A DNA stretch of 64,000 bases, from contig JAPDRO010000002.1 of the NCBI GenBank assembly GCA_030247885.1, forward strand, positions 1,054,001-1,118,000, read 5' to 3'. Shown one piece after another: positions 44,233 through 56,700 of the stretch (position 1 is its first letter; every line of letters begins with the position of its first letter). Under the pieces are notes generated by a model. It was not told the DNA's origin. It ran no database searches and was given only the letters and a program-made list of their open reading frames with translations. The position numbers and the translations under genes were made by a program. The DNA is from Taxawa tesnikishii (nom. ined.) (Eukaryota > Ascomycota > Dothideomycetes > Dothideales).

Positions 44233-46926
44233 TCAGTACTCTGTCAACTTCAATTTCTTGCCCACTTCCCTCCTCTGCACCACCTTCTCGCTCGGTCTCG
44301 CCTGTCCCTCATCCTTGGCCTTGAGCGCCTGGAGAAGCATTCCGGCATCGAAGAAGCCATCTGTTAAAAAAAAACAAGGTCAGCCAACTGTCCACCTTGT
44401 TCTCTCACGGCAGAGAAACGAAGAACGAGGGAAGGGAAGGGAAGGGAAGGGAAGGGAAGGGAAGGGAAGGGACTTACATCCACCCAACTCGTCATCACTG
44501 GGATCCACACTCTCCATCTGCAGCGGCGTCCTGGCGCCCGTGCCGTCAATAAGCCGGCCCCTACTCTTCACTCTTTGCGACTTTGGCCGCAGCTTCTTGC
44601 GCTCCTCCTCGGCTTGCCTCGCCTTGCTCGCGTTCTTGTCCGTGCTCGTACCCCTCCTTTGCGTCTGCCTCAACAGCTTCCTGATCTCCAGGAAGTAGCT
44701 CTCCAGCGCGTCGATATACCGCTGCGTTTGTCTGTGCTTGCTGCTCGCACAGATGCTCACACTGCCGTCTTTGATGATGTACCCGATACCGAACCCTTCG
44801 GCAGAGGTCGGGCCGAAACCGAACTGACGCAGGGACGGGTTGCCGCAGTTGGAGGTTGAGAGAATGGTGTTGTTGATCTTGTCCCAGCCCGAATCGGCGA
44901 ACAGGGCGGGCATACTGTGGGGCTCGTTGCGGCGCGGAGAACGGGAGACGGAGCCCTCTTCGCTGAGGAGGCTGCTGGTGCGCCCGGGGCTGCCGACGAT
45001 GCTGTCCTCTTGCGGGCTCGAGTATCCATTGCTCATGCTATCGCCGTTAACGCTCTCCTCTCGCTCGGCGCCCTCTGCGTCAATCATGCGCTGCCAGACG
45101 CAGAACAGAGCATACAGATGCCTATCCTGGCCCTGTGCTTTCGCGCACTCCTTGGTGATGTCCGTGTGCTTCTGGCACGCCTTCTTGAGCGCGTCTATTT
45201 TCATCGTGGACGGATTTTCGCCCCAGAACGTGCGTACAAAATTTGCACTCTCGGGTGTGACGGAGCGAATCGCCTCCGTACGGCCGTGGTAGAAGATCTT
45301 GGTCATTGCCGGTTCGTAAACGCATTCCATGCGTCCGTACAGCCCGTAGTAGGCCGCCTGGAACGCCATCTGCACGAATGCGTCCGGAGAGAAGCCCATA
45401 CTCGTCATGAAGTTTTTGCCGTAGTGGCCGAACTCGAGCGTTGCAAATTCGTTCTGCTGGATCAGATCTGCAAGCCGTGTTTCAGCGAATCGTAACGCGG
45501 TCGAAAGTTCAGGAACCATGTCCCATTCGAGTTTGTGCGGCGTGGTGGAGACATCGCCAAAGGACTTGGGGTCCCGTTTGGCCGGATCAGGGGATATGGA
45601 GGCCCAGAGCGAAGGTGCTTGACCGTTGATGGTGCGGGCAAAACGAAGAATCGTGTCGGTGTAGACGTCCGAGGCAAAGCGGAGAACAGTGTGGCCGTCA
45701 ACACCCGTGTGTTCGAAGTTGATACCCGCAGATCCGTTCTTGCAAACGATGATCTGAAGCTTGTCGTACCAGCGGTTCGTGCAGGTGCCGACCTGGACGC
45801 CCCTTTCGATCTTCGAGGTTCCGCAAAGCATGTTTCCACACAAGCTTGCGCTGTCTGTCGGTTCAGTGTAGTCCAGGCAAAGCACAAACAGCGCCGAATC
45901 GACAATGTTGAGGCAGTCAGAGTTGTTTGAGCCTTCTTCACGTGAGAGCACGTCCCGAAGGCCAGACCATACTTTGCGATTCTCCGTGGTAAGCACACCT
46001 AGTGCGCCTTTGGCGAATTCTTGAACCGGCGTTTCCTGAGCGTCGGCAACAATGACTTGCAGGTTCAGGGTGACGTCTTTTTCGGTCATGATCAGGTCAT
46101 TGTTGTCATCAAGGACGTCGAACCAGTAAAACTGTCCCCGTGCAAGAACCACGATGTGCTTGGAGCTCGGATCCTGGCCGATTTGGCAGCCATTTTCGGT
46201 GGGAATTCTTGCTGTTCCGAACAGTCTCGAATATTGGTACATGTCGAGAGGTTGCCCCCGTAGCGTATCTGGTGGAAGCTCTTCTTTCCTGACAGCGCGT
46301 ACAAAAGAGAGTGCGGAGACGACAAGGGAAGCAGCTCGAGTCACCTGATCGTTTCTTGCAGGCGTTGGGTCATCCTCAAGCAAGAAAAAGGGGTTGAGGT
46401 TAAGTACAACTGATTGGTCATAGTTGAGGTAAGAGTCGTACCCTGATTGATGTCAGCTCAAGAATGCTCCTTTGAAGGGATCTGCAGCCTGCGGATCCCA
46501 GATCTGGTTGGCCCTTACAAAATTGCTCAATGTAGCTGGATTTGCCAGTAGCGTACTTTTTCAGTCTCTCCTGGAGGTCAGGACCGTCGACCCTCAAAAA
46601 TTCATGTACAGCGGATTCTGTATCGGCACGCTCTCTAGCCGTCTGCAGTGGGTCTAGTGCAGCCAAGTACTTTTGCAGCTGCTTTCCAGATCTGGAATTG
46701 GCAGCTTGGGGAGCTTGTCCTGGGCAGCAAAGGTGATGCCAGGCTTGGAATCCGGATTCTTGGACTCCTTTAGCGGTTCCTGTTCCTTCTTTGTGAATCC
46801 ATCGGTGGTTTCTTTGGCGGCTTCTTCCGAGCGCTTAGGCTCGGTAGTTGCTGCTTCGTTCTGCTTATCTGCAGATGCCAAAGCGTTGTCCAGCCCCGTC
46901 GGCATTGTAAATGTTCTGACAGCCAT
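44233..46926 (-). CDS. Carnitine O-acetyltransferase
   Basis: Three exons (46926-46519, 46442-44478, 44360-44233) give 833 residues. Exon 1 ends SSYIEQF and exon 2 opens WYDSYLNYDQSVVLNLNPFF, the invariant substrate-tunnel region of choline/carnitine acyltransferases. The catalytic His is in FEHTGVDGHTVLRF. Later landmarks are YGRMECVYEPAMTKIF, the RTEAIRSV carnitine-binding loop, and GFGPTSAEGFGIGYII. The last exon supplies YGFFDAGMLLQALKA after the GG at the end of exon 2. The C-terminus (KLKLTEY) is not a peroxisomal signal and the N-terminus is not a clear presequence, so a cytosolic Yat/FacC-type enzyme is likely, moving acetyl units as acetylcarnitine during growth on acetate or fatty acids. 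One base is missing at TTTT 46671-46674 (plus strand), inside SCKKYLAALDPLQ. Confidence 0.93.
44430..44471. repeat. (GGGAA)n repeat inside an intron
   Basis: About eight GGGAA pentamers on the plus strand (TTCCC on the coding strand), starting directly after the GTAAGT donor of the last carnitine acetyltransferase intron (44361-44477). Confidence 0.95.
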
Positions 46927-48148
46927 GTTTGTTAGCTTCCTAGTCTAACCGTAAAGAGGCGAGATACAAGTGGCGATCGAAAGACCGCGCAGAGCAGTGC
47001 GGTAAAAGTAGTGACAGTCTTGAAGACAGTATGCTGGCATCGGAATGTGGGTAACGGTAGAGGATGGGGAGATGGTGTGCTAGGCACTTGGGGTATATAA
47101 GACGGAGAAGTGGAAACACGGAAGTGGCCCCGCAAGCAACCGAACTCCTAGGAGTAAGAACGTCCTCATGTGATTGATTCGATCAAGCGAGGGAGTGGAT
47201 AATGGCATGACAAAGGGCAGGCGTGAGAGACCCGGGGACGTTTGGAGCACGTGGAACTATGCCGCTGCCCCGAGAGTAGGCACGGGGCGCATAGAGTGGC
47301 TTGGAACGAGACAGCGAATAGCGTGTACGAACCTCGTGGGTAGTAGGTGTCCCTGCTCTAACCTTATCTTGGACAGAAGTCAAAAGACTTTTGAGGGGGT
47401 TATGCAGACGTGTGGATACGAGCCGAAGTAGTTTGTGCGGACGCGCGGATGGAAGAGCTGCAGGTGGTGAAATAGCCGCAAAGCAAAGCACAAGCGTGTA
47501 ATTGGGTATCTCAAACGACGTGACTCGATAGCGCTGCCGGCAATGTTCGCGCCTCTTCTGTGAGCTGGACAGCGGGGATTCTGCCGAAGGGAAGGTGTAC
47601 AAGGATACTGGCAAAGCAAGGAGAACAACAGGAAGACAGATAGATATGAGAGCGAGAGAGAGAGAGATGTATATATACAAGGACAGGAAACTGGCAAGAG
47701 AAGCAAAGAGCGGAAGGTTATATCGTGCAAACACTCCTGCTTTACCGATGACCTGGGCAATCAGCTCTTGCGGGCCAACGGGAGGTGGGAGGTGTGTCTC
47801 GGCCGGCCACGGTCAGTGACAGCTTTCGACCCTCGAACCGGTAGCGCCCCTCGGTGACGTGCCTGCCTGTTCCGGTGCTTGCGGCTTGCACCTTCCCCAC
47901 GCTTGGCCAGGCTCGAGGTTTCGCGGGGCAGCGGAAGAATGCAGTCTTGCACAGCGCAGCACCAGCACAGGCACAAGCACAAGCACAAGCACAAGCACAG
48001 GCACAGGCACAGGCACCAGCACAGGCACAAGCATCAAGACGCCATCACATCACGCCCTCGCATTGACTCTCACGCAACCACCGGCAGGTAGCAGGTAGCG
48101 ATAACGTGATGGGCCGCGCTGACCCGACCCTCTCCTCCTCTTTCCCCC
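46927..48148. other. Divergent promoter region, carnitine acetyltransferase / RAD57
   Basis: 1.2 kb between divergent genes. A TATATAA at 47095-47101 lies about 170 bp upstream of the acetyltransferase start. Purine/pyrimidine-biased tracts (47640-47670 is AGAG-rich) and a hexamer repeat are present. The open frames overlapping these repeats (Leu/Cys/Val or Gln/Ala strings) are artefacts of the repeat. Confidence 0.5.
47960..48032. repeat. (GCACAA/GCACAG)n hexamer array
   Basis: About twelve imperfect copies of GCACAR, located 120-190 bp upstream of the RAD57 start. Confidence 0.9.
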
Positions 48149-49543
48149 ATGACTGACCTGGCCCACGTCTTGCCCGACTTCGACTCCAAACCATTCTCGC
48201 ATGTTCTCCCGTCGCTGGAGAAGGCCTACGTTACAACCACCGACCTTCTTACTCTCGACGCCTTCGATGTCGCCAAACGCGCCCAAGTGCCTCCGCCCGA
48301 GCTGAGGAAACTCGCAGATGCCTTGCTGAAGGCATTACACGCGCCGTTTCCTGGTGCAGACGTGCAGAACGAGCAACCAAAGCCGTCAGAGCACCCCGAT
48401 CATGAATGGGCAACCATCAGTACACTGGACGAAGGCGTAGACGCTGCGCTGGGCGGAGGCTTCCCTGTCGGTTATCTGAGCGAGATCACGGGCGAAAGGT
48501 ACACGCCGGTCCCTTCGATCCTACAATGCACGCACAAGCTAACACTCTACTCCCAGCGCAGCAGGCAAGACTCAGCTCCTGCTTTCCCTCCTCCTCGCCG
48601 TACAACTCCCCCACCATATGGTCTCTCCAAATCGGCTCTCTACATCTCAACTGAAGCGCCTCTCCAAACAACACGCCTGAGCCAGATTCTCTCCGCCAAC
48701 GCCCTGATCTCTCGCTTCTCCTCTTCCGAGCGACCCTCCCTCTCCGCAATCCAGAGCACCCACCTCCACGACCTCGAAGCACAGGACCATATCCTACGCT
48801 ACCAAGTCCCTGTGCTGATCCGTCGCGCCAACATCGGTCTCGTGGTTCTAGACTCCGTCGCCGCCAATTTCCGCGCCGAGTTTGAGGTTCAGAACAAGAA
48901 CAGAAAGAGTGCAGAGGCGTTCGCGAAGCGTAGTGCGCAGCTCGTCCAGCTGGGATCTCTGCTGCGCAATCTGGCACGGAACGAAGGCGTTGCCGTCGTC
49001 GTCGCGAACCAAGTCCTAGACCGGTTCGCACCCGTCGCACAGGCATTCGAACATGCATCCCAGCATCTGAGCCAGAAGAGTCATGGACAGTTTGAAGACA
49101 AGGCATCCAACTCCGGCCGCTCAACGCCTCTCTCGGCATCCGAAACAGGGCAGCAAAACGTCGGCAGTACGCATCCAGAGGCCATAGGAACCGTTCTTAG
49201 TACGAACGATCCTCTGTCCCTGGACCACCAACAACGCTTCTTCACCGGTTGGGGCGACACGCAGTTCGCACGGAACATGAAGACGCCCTCATTGGGCTTT
49301 ACCTGGACCAACCAGATTGCAGCTCGCGTAGCACTGCTCAAGGACCCCATCTACAAATCACAGGATTACGTCCTAGGCCCCGAGAAGGAGATCGTCGGAT
49401 GGCGGCGATACATCAAAGTCGCCTTCGCCGGCTGGGCCGAGGACCGGAATGGCGAGAGGGGCGGCGTCGGCTTTGAGATTTGGGAGGGCGGAATCAGGCT
49501 TCCCATTGATGAGGGAAAGGAGGAGAATAACGGATCAGCGTAG
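48149..49543 (+). CDS. RAD57: RAD57-type Rad51 paralogue
   Basis: Two exons (48149-48498, 48557-49543) give 445 residues. The 58-bp intron, with branch GCTAAC, falls inside the P-loop: joining gives GESAAGKTQLLLSLLLAVQL, a proper Walker A (GxxxxGKT). Walker B is IGLVVLDSVAANFRAEF. The N-terminal helical region precedes the ISTLDEGVDAALGGGFPVGY lead-in typical of RecA/Rad51 paralogues. ANQVLDRF and LGFTWTNQIAARVAL form the L2/C-terminal core, and a Ser-rich insert lies near residues 310-350. Rad57 works with Rad55 to help Rad51 filaments form against Srs2 during homologous recombination. One C is missing in CCCCC 48608-48612, directly after the P-loop helix. RAD57 fits better than RAD51 or RAD55 by length and lead-in; XRCC3 is the animal counterpart. 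Confidence 0.9.
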   Translation: MTDLAHVLPDFDSKPFSHVLPSLEKAYVTTTDLLTLDAFDVAKRAQVPPPELRKLADALLKALHAPFPGADVQNEQPKPSEHPDHEWATISTLDEGVDAALGGGFPVGYLSEITGERYTPVPSILQCTHKLTLYSQRSRQDSAPAFPPPRRTTPPPYGLSKSALYISTEAPLQTTRLSQILSANALISRFSSSERPSLSAIQSTHLHDLEAQDHILRYQVPVLIRRANIGLVVLDSVAANFRAEFEVQNKNRKSAEAFAKRSAQLVQLGSLLRNLARNEGVAVVVANQVLDRFAPVAQAFEHASQHLSQKSHGQFEDKASNSGRSTPLSASETGQQNVGSTHPEAIGTVLSTNDPLSLDHQQRFFTGWGDTQFARNMKTPSLGFTWTNQIAARVALLKDPIYKSQDYVLGPEKEIVGWRRYIKVAFAGWAEDRNGERGGVGFEIWEGGIRLPIDEGKEENNGSA

Positions 49544-50703
49544 CCCGCCCGAAAACGATCCATTTTTGCAACCATGTTTTGATACCCAGATAGAGCTACA
49601 CGTTTTCTCCCTTCTCATGCGCCAACACCACCTCTGAACGAAACCATTGTGATGAAACCGAGAGAACAGATGGCTGATACATGGCTCGCCGTCAACGGGT
49701 TCGTTCAGCATGCATGGATGGAGTCGGATTCCCAACCCATTTCTCCTCCTGTTCACTCAGCGCAGGCGCCTTTGCGCAGCTTCGGCCCCGCGGGGAAATC
49801 CACGCTATGATGCGTCCGATCCGAGCCATATCAGATCAAGATGTGATATAAGCATGGAAACGTAGCATAGGCGGCTGAAGAACGTGACGTACAGTCGAGT
49901 TTGACGGGGGTATCAAGGGCGAAGTGAGTAACGGGATCGGGAGACGGGTCCATCGGTCAGACGAACTAACCAAGGTTTAGTTGGCGGGACAGGTTTCTTG
50001 CGTGCCCACGTCTCGAAGGGTGTTGCTCTGCAACAGGCTGTCCTGCTGTACCGGAAGTGCTTTCGCCATCGTCCGTTGATGCTGGAAGGTCTCCCTCTTT
50101 TGCTGCCCGCGCTGGCACGGGATATGGCGCTTCCGGCAGTCGTCGCATGCTCGAATGCTTGAGGTCTGCGCGATCGTAGACGTGTCAATCGCATGGTTGT
50201 TGAGCATATCCAACGCGATGTTTGAGAGAAGGGCAGAAAGTTCGTAAGGACCAACACGAGGTCGATGGCACACAGGGCTGGGAAAAACAGTTCCATAAGT
50301 GTAACTTCCCAAGACTCAAACCACTCTACCACCAAACCGAAACGATTGTAATTCAAAAAAGCAAGGTATAAAGCAGAACGCCCATCAAGCAACAGCAGCA
50401 AACATCCCAACACTTTCATCAGCATTAGGTCATTACGACCATTTTGCCCTCAACTTCCGCTCATCAGCCCGAACCAAAATCCCAACTTTTCAATTCTTCT
50501 GCAGTCTGCTTCCGGAGATCAAGGAGAAGCGTTATCGTTCAAGAACAAGACCGTGTTCTTCTCATCTTCCTCCATCGTTCCATGCTGTAAATCCTGCGCT
50601 GCGCGACTGAGGGGTATCGCATGAGAAAGACTGTAGGTGTATCGCGGACAGGACATATCGTGCGTCAAGAGAATCGTGAAGTTAAGACAATACATCTCCT
50701 CGT
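49544..50703. other. Intergenic region with one possible small gene
   Basis: 1.16 kb between the convergent RAD57 and GLT1 3' ends. Apart from the small Cys-motif frame listed separately, nothing is recognisable. Confidence 0.45.
49966..50312 (-). CDS. Possible small protein with half a Zn(II)2Cys6 motif
   Basis: From ATG 50312 (or 50207, MLNNHAIDTSTIAQ) the minus strand encodes SSIRACDDCRKRHIPCQRG, which has the C-x2-C-x6-C spacing and basic spacer of the first half of a fungal Zn(II)2Cys6 cluster. After QRG the likelier continuation is in another frame (AAKEGDLPASTDDGESTSGT and on to 49966), reached if GGG is one base longer. No second Cys triad follows. It may be a fragment, a short protein or chance. 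Confidence 0.35.
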
Positions 50704-53700
50704 CTAAGAGGCAGCGCTGACAAGCGCGCTCGGCGCACCCTCAACCTTGTTCAGCAACTCATAAGGTGGACGCTTGACGATACCACCCGTGACAGGCAGC
50801 TGAGTGCCGACGCCAGTAAGGAAGCTGTCGACGTCGCGTGCGCACATGCGGCCCTCGTTGATACCCCAAACGATGAGGGATTGACCACGACGGCAGTCAC
50901 CCGCAGCATAGACGCCCTTGAGGTTGGTGTTGTACTTTCCTGGTGGAGTTTTGACGTTTTTGCGCTGGTCTTTCTCAACAGCACCAGCAAGCACGCGCTC
51001 CTCGGGACCCAGGAAACCCATGGAGAGGAGGACGAGGTCGGCGGGGAAGAATTGCTCGCTTCCCTCGATCTGCTTCATGTCCCATCCACCCGAAGCAGAC
51101 TTGGTCCACTCGACGCGAACGGTATTGATACCCTTAACATGGCCATTGCCATCGTCGACAAAGTCCTTAGACATAATACTATATAGTCGTTAGCAGACAT
51201 GGTAAATCAGTGCTTAGAGGAAACCTCTTACCAGTATTCTCTCGGGTCTCGGCCGCTGTGAGTCTTGACCTCGGAGTGGCCGTAGTCGACACGGTAGATA
51301 CGGGGCCACTGCGGCCATGGGTTATCACGGGCACGTTCTGGAGGAGGCTGAGGCAGCAACTCGAAGTTAACAACAGACTTGGCACCATGGCGGACAGAGG
51401 TACCAATGCAGTCGTTACCAGTGTCACCACCACCAATGACAACAACATGCTTGTCCTTAGCAGAGATGTACTCTCCATCAGAGAGACCCGAGTCGAGAAG
51501 AGACTTGGTGTTGCGGTGCAAGAACTGCATGGCGAAGTGAATACCGTCCAGGTTGCGGTTGGGAATTGGCAAGTCTCTCGCAACTGTGGCACCAGTGGCA
51601 AGAACGACAGCATCGTGTCTCTCGCGAAGCGAATCGAGAGTGACATCACCCTCGCCAACATGGCAGCCGGTAACGTACTCGACACCCTCAGCACCCATGA
51701 AGTCGACACGACGCTGAACGACGTTCTTATCAAGCTTCATGTTGGGAATACCGTACATGAGCAGACCACCGACGCGGTCAGACCTTTCGTAGACAGTAAC
51801 CTTGTGGCCAGCTTTGTTGAGCTGGTCAGCGCAGGCAAGACCTGCAGGCCCGGAACCGATAACGGCAACAGTCTTGCCGCTGCGATACTGCGGAGGAGAT
51901 GGTACCATCCAGCCCATCTCAAAGCCACGGTCGATGATGGCACACTCGATTGACTTGATGCCCACAGGATCTTCATTGATGCCCAACACACAAGCGCCTT
52001 CGCAAGGGGCAGGGCAGACACGACCAGTGAATTCCGGGAAATTGTTGGTCATGAGCAACCGGTTTAGAGCATCCTGCCACTGGTTCGCAAATACTAATTC
52101 GTTCCACTTGGGAATGATGTTGGAGATAGGGCAACCAGTGTCAGATTGGCAGAACGGGACACCACAGTCCATGCAACGAGCGGATTGATACTTGAGCTCG
52201 TCCTCGTTGAGACGCGAAGAGAGCTCCTGCCAGTCACGAGTACGGGTCTTCGCGCTGCGGTACTTCTCGGAACGGCGCTGGTACTTCATGAAGCCGCGGG
52301 TCTTATCGAGAACAAGAGCAGACCTCTTCTTCTCGGCCTTGCCGTCCTGGACACTCTCCTCAATATCGAGCAGGTCATCCTTCTTTTCTCACGAGCCTCA
52401 TGCTCGTGTTGCTTCTTCTTAGACTCCTCGTGCAGGTCACGCACTGGGTTGCCTGGAAGGATGGGAAGTGGGTACTCTGCCTTCTTGGCCTCAGCAGCCT
52501 TGGCAGCCTCCTCCAGCATGACACGCTTGTAGTCGGTAGGAAGAATCTTGACGAAGTGTGGCAGAGCACGGTTGAAGTCCAGGAGGATACGAGCAGCCAG
52601 TTCTGAGCCTGTGTAGTGGTGGTGGTCTTCAATCAGGCCGCGAAGGAAAGCGATTTCGGTTGGGTCCTCAAGGCCGGAAAGCTCGACCATCTCCGGGTTG
52701 ACCTTGCTCTCGAAGTCGTTGTGCATGTCGAGAACGTAGGCGATACCACCGGACATACCAGCAGCGAAATTACGACCGGTCGAGCCAAGAATGAGCACAC
52801 GACCACCGGTCATGTACTCACAACCGTGGTCACCAACACCTTCAACAACGGCAGTAGCGCCGGAGTTGCGGACGGCGAAGCGCTCGGCAGCCACACCACG
52901 GAAGAAACATTGACCGCTAGTAGCACCATACAAGCAGACGTTGCCGACAAGGACATTCTCCTCAGCCTTGAAGACGGCAGATCTTGGGGGTAGACAATGA
53001 GACGGCCGCCAGAAAGACCCTTGCCCACATAATCGTTGGCGTCACCCTCAAGTTCGAGAGTAATACCAGGAGCAAGGAAAGCACCAAAGGACTGGCCAGC
53101 AGAGCCCTTGATGTTGGCGTGGATGGTGTCTTGAGGCAGACCCTTCTCACCGTACCTTTTGCTGATGTGGTAGGAGAGGGTTGCACCGAGAGCACGGTCA
53201 GTGTTGACAATGTCGCACTCGATCCTGCATGGAAGACCCTTCTCAAGAGCAAGCTCGGACTCAGAAATGAGCTTGTTGTCAAGGCGGACGTGCAGACGGT
53301 GGTCCTGCTTGCGGACATTGTAAGTAGCCACGCCAGGACGGAGGGAATGAGCGGGAGTCAGGATGAGAGAAAGGTCGATGTTCTCAGTCTTTGCGTTACG
53401 CAATTCCTCACGAACGCGGAGCATCTCGGTGCGTCCAACCATCTCGTTGACCGTGCGGATGCCGAGCTTGGCCATGATGGCGCGGAGCTCGTTGGAGACG
53501 TAATAAAAGAAGTTGATAACATGCTCGGGTGTACCCTTGAACTTCTTCCTCAGCTCCGGGTCCTGGGTGGCAATGCCAACTGGGCATGTGTTGAGGTGAC
53601 ATTTGCGCATCATAATACATCCCATGGCGATCAGAGGGGTGGTAGCGAAACCCCACTCTTCGGCACCCAGCAAACAGGCGATAGCGACATCGCGACCGGT

Positions 53701-56700
53701 GCGAAGTTGACCATCAGTCTGGACAACGACACGACCACGCAGATCGTTGAGAACCAGAGTCTGATGGGTCTCGGCGAGACCCAGTTCCCATGGAAGACCG
53801 GCGTACTTGATACCAGTCCAGCGAGAAGCACCAGTACCACCGTCATGACCGGAAATCAGGATATGATCAGCCTTGGCCTTGGCAACACCAGAGGCTACGA
53901 TACCGACACCAACCTCAGATACTAGTTTCACGGAAACGCGGGACCGAGGATTGGAACACTTGAGATCATAGATAAGCTGCTTCAGGTCCTCAATTGAGTA
54001 AATGTCGTGGTGAGGTGGAGGCGAGATAAGGCCGACACCGGGAGTGGAGTAACGAGTGTGGGCAATGGGGCCGACAACCTTGTGGCCGGGCAGCTCACCA
54101 CCTTCTCCAGGCTTAGCGCCCTGGGCCATCTTGATCTGCAGCTCGTCGGCATCGGCAAGGTAGTGGGAAGTCACACCGAAACGGCCGGAGGCAATTTGCT
54201 TGATGGCAGAGCGCATGGTGTCACCATTCTCCAGTCGCTTGCTACGCTCAGGGTCTTCACCACCTTCGCCGGTGTTGGATTTACCACCAAGACGGTTCAT
54301 TGCGATGGCCAATGTGGAATGAGATTCCATAGAGATGGATCCGTACGACATGGCACCTGTCACGAAACGACGAACAATTTCAGTCCAAGGCTCAACTTGG
54401 TCGATAGGAATGGGGCTCCGTTGCTCGAAGTCGAACTCGAGCATACCACGCAGAGTGCAGTTCTTGATCTGCTCATGAGCAGCCTTCGCGTAAGCCTCGT
54501 AAGACTTGTCGTTCTTGGTACGGACAGCATCTTGGACATTGGCGATGGACGTCGGGTCGTTGACGTGAGGCTCACCACCGTCACGCCAGTGGTATTCACC
54601 AGTCTCGGCAAGACCTGGAACCTCGAGGATGTTGCGAGTTGGGAAACCCTTTTCGTGAAGAGCAAAGGCATCCTGAGCAATGAGCTCAAAGGTCATGCCC
54701 TTGATACGGGTAGCCGTACCGGTGAAGCACCGGTCGACAACGGAGTCATCGATACCGAGAGCCTCGAAAATTTGGGCACCCTTGTATGACTGCAAGGTAG
54801 AAATACCCATCTTGCTCATGACCTTCAGGATACCACCGTCGCAGGAGTGCTTGTAGTTATCAATAAGCTGGTCCTTGCTAAGCTTCTTCCTGATAAGACC
54901 TTCACGATCCATCTTCAGGATGCACTCAAGTGCGAGGTATGGGCAGATGGCATCAGCACCGTAGCCGATAAGGACACACATGTGGTGGACTTCACGAGCC
55001 TCAGCGGTCTCAGCCATGAGGGCAACCTGGGATCTCCACTTGTTGCGGACAAGGTGGTGGTGGACCATTCCGGTGGCCAACAAGGTAGAGACGGAGACAC
55101 GCTCAGCGGAAGTGGCGCGGTCAGAAAGAATCAGGAGCTTGTGGTTGTTCTCAACAGCTTGGGTAGCGGCATCACAGATGCGGTCAAGGGCGTTCATATA
55201 ACCCTGAATACCCTCCTTCTTTGGGAAGGTGATGTCGATAATCTCGACAGTCCAGTCACGGTAAACGTCGTTAATACTCTTGAGCGCGTTGAGCTCTTCG
55301 ATGGAGAGGATGGGAGACGGCAGAAGCAGACGGTGGCATTGCTCCTGGCTCATCTCGAGGAGGTTGCCCTGAGGACCAACATAGGCCTCCAAGGACATGA
55401 CAACAGCCTCCCGAATAGGGTCAATGGGAGGGTTGGTGACTTGAGCGAAGAGCTGGCGGAAATACTCGTAGAGCAGACGTGGCTGCTGGGCGAGGCATGC
55501 CAGAGGCGCGTCGTTACCCATGGAACCAAGAGCCTCCTTCGAGTCTGCGGCCATAGGTCCAAGAAGCAGAGAAACCTGCTCAAGCGAGTAGCCAAAAGCC
55601 TTTAACCTTGGGTCTTCCTGGACCTTGGTCAAGGTAAGAGTGTGCGAAAGGTCAGTGCCCTTGTCTGCAAGCTGGCTGTAGACGCCGTTCATGGTAAGAA
55701 GCTGGTTCTGGATCCATGACCTGAAGTCCTGACGCTGAGAGACAGTCTGCTTCAGCTCAGTGTCGTCCACAATTCTTCCGGCGACAGTGTCGACCAGCAA
55801 CATCTTTCCTGGCTGAAGACGGCCCTTCTGCACAACACGCTCAGGGTCGATTTGGATGGTTCCAACCTCAGAAGCGCAGACAATGCGGTCATCGTCCATG
55901 ATGTAGTATCTACAAGGACGAAGACCGTTACGGTCGAGGTTTGCACCGCAGTATCTGCCATCGGCGAAAGTGAAAAGGGCAGGTCCGTCCCATGGCTCCA
56001 TCATGCAGGCAGCCCATTCGTAGAAGGCTTGCTTTGCTGGGTCCATGGCGCGGTTACCTTGCCACGCTTCTGGTACCATGAGCATGACAGCTTCTGGTAG
56101 AGATAAGACGCCGTTGATAGTAAGGAGTTCCAGAACGTTGTCGAAAGCAGCAGAGTCCGAACCGCCATCCTCGATGATGGGGTAGAGCAGATCCAACTCG
56201 TCTCCAAACAAGTCTGACTTCAGCACACCCTCTCGTGCGCGCATCCAGTTCTTGTTTCCGCGCAAGGTGTTGATTTCACCATTGTGGGCAGCCCATCGCA
56301 AAGGCTGTGCACGGTCCCAAGATGGGAAAGTGTTCGTGGAGAATCGTGAGTGGACAAGGGCAAAGTGACCTTCGTAGTCAACGTTTGTCAGGTCGTAGTA
56401 ATACTCGTAAACCTGGCTAGGCGACAGCTGTCCCTTGTAGACAATGTTTCTGTTGCTCAGGGAGCACAGATAGAACCAGTTGTGCAGACCAATAACGTGG
56501 GTGGCACGCTTGCGCAGCACGTAAAGCTGGCGCTCAAAGTGTGCCTCATCGAACTCGGACTCGAAAGACTCCTTTGGCTCCCTCCCATCACCGTACGCAG
56601 ACTTGAGTACAACGAATGGTTGAAGGATGATTGGCTCTCTCGAAGCTGCAGCAGGTCCGAGGAGGGTAGAGTCCTTTGGCACCTCACGCCACCCCAATAT

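Noticed and set aside
47761-48098. Cys/Leu/Val or Gln/Ala/His repeat proteins
   Set aside because: All are translations of the GCACAR hexamer array in different frames.
48499-48556. RAD57 lacking a P-loop
   Set aside because: An intron interrupts the Walker A motif. Splicing at the CTCCCAG acceptor gives GESAAGKT exactly.
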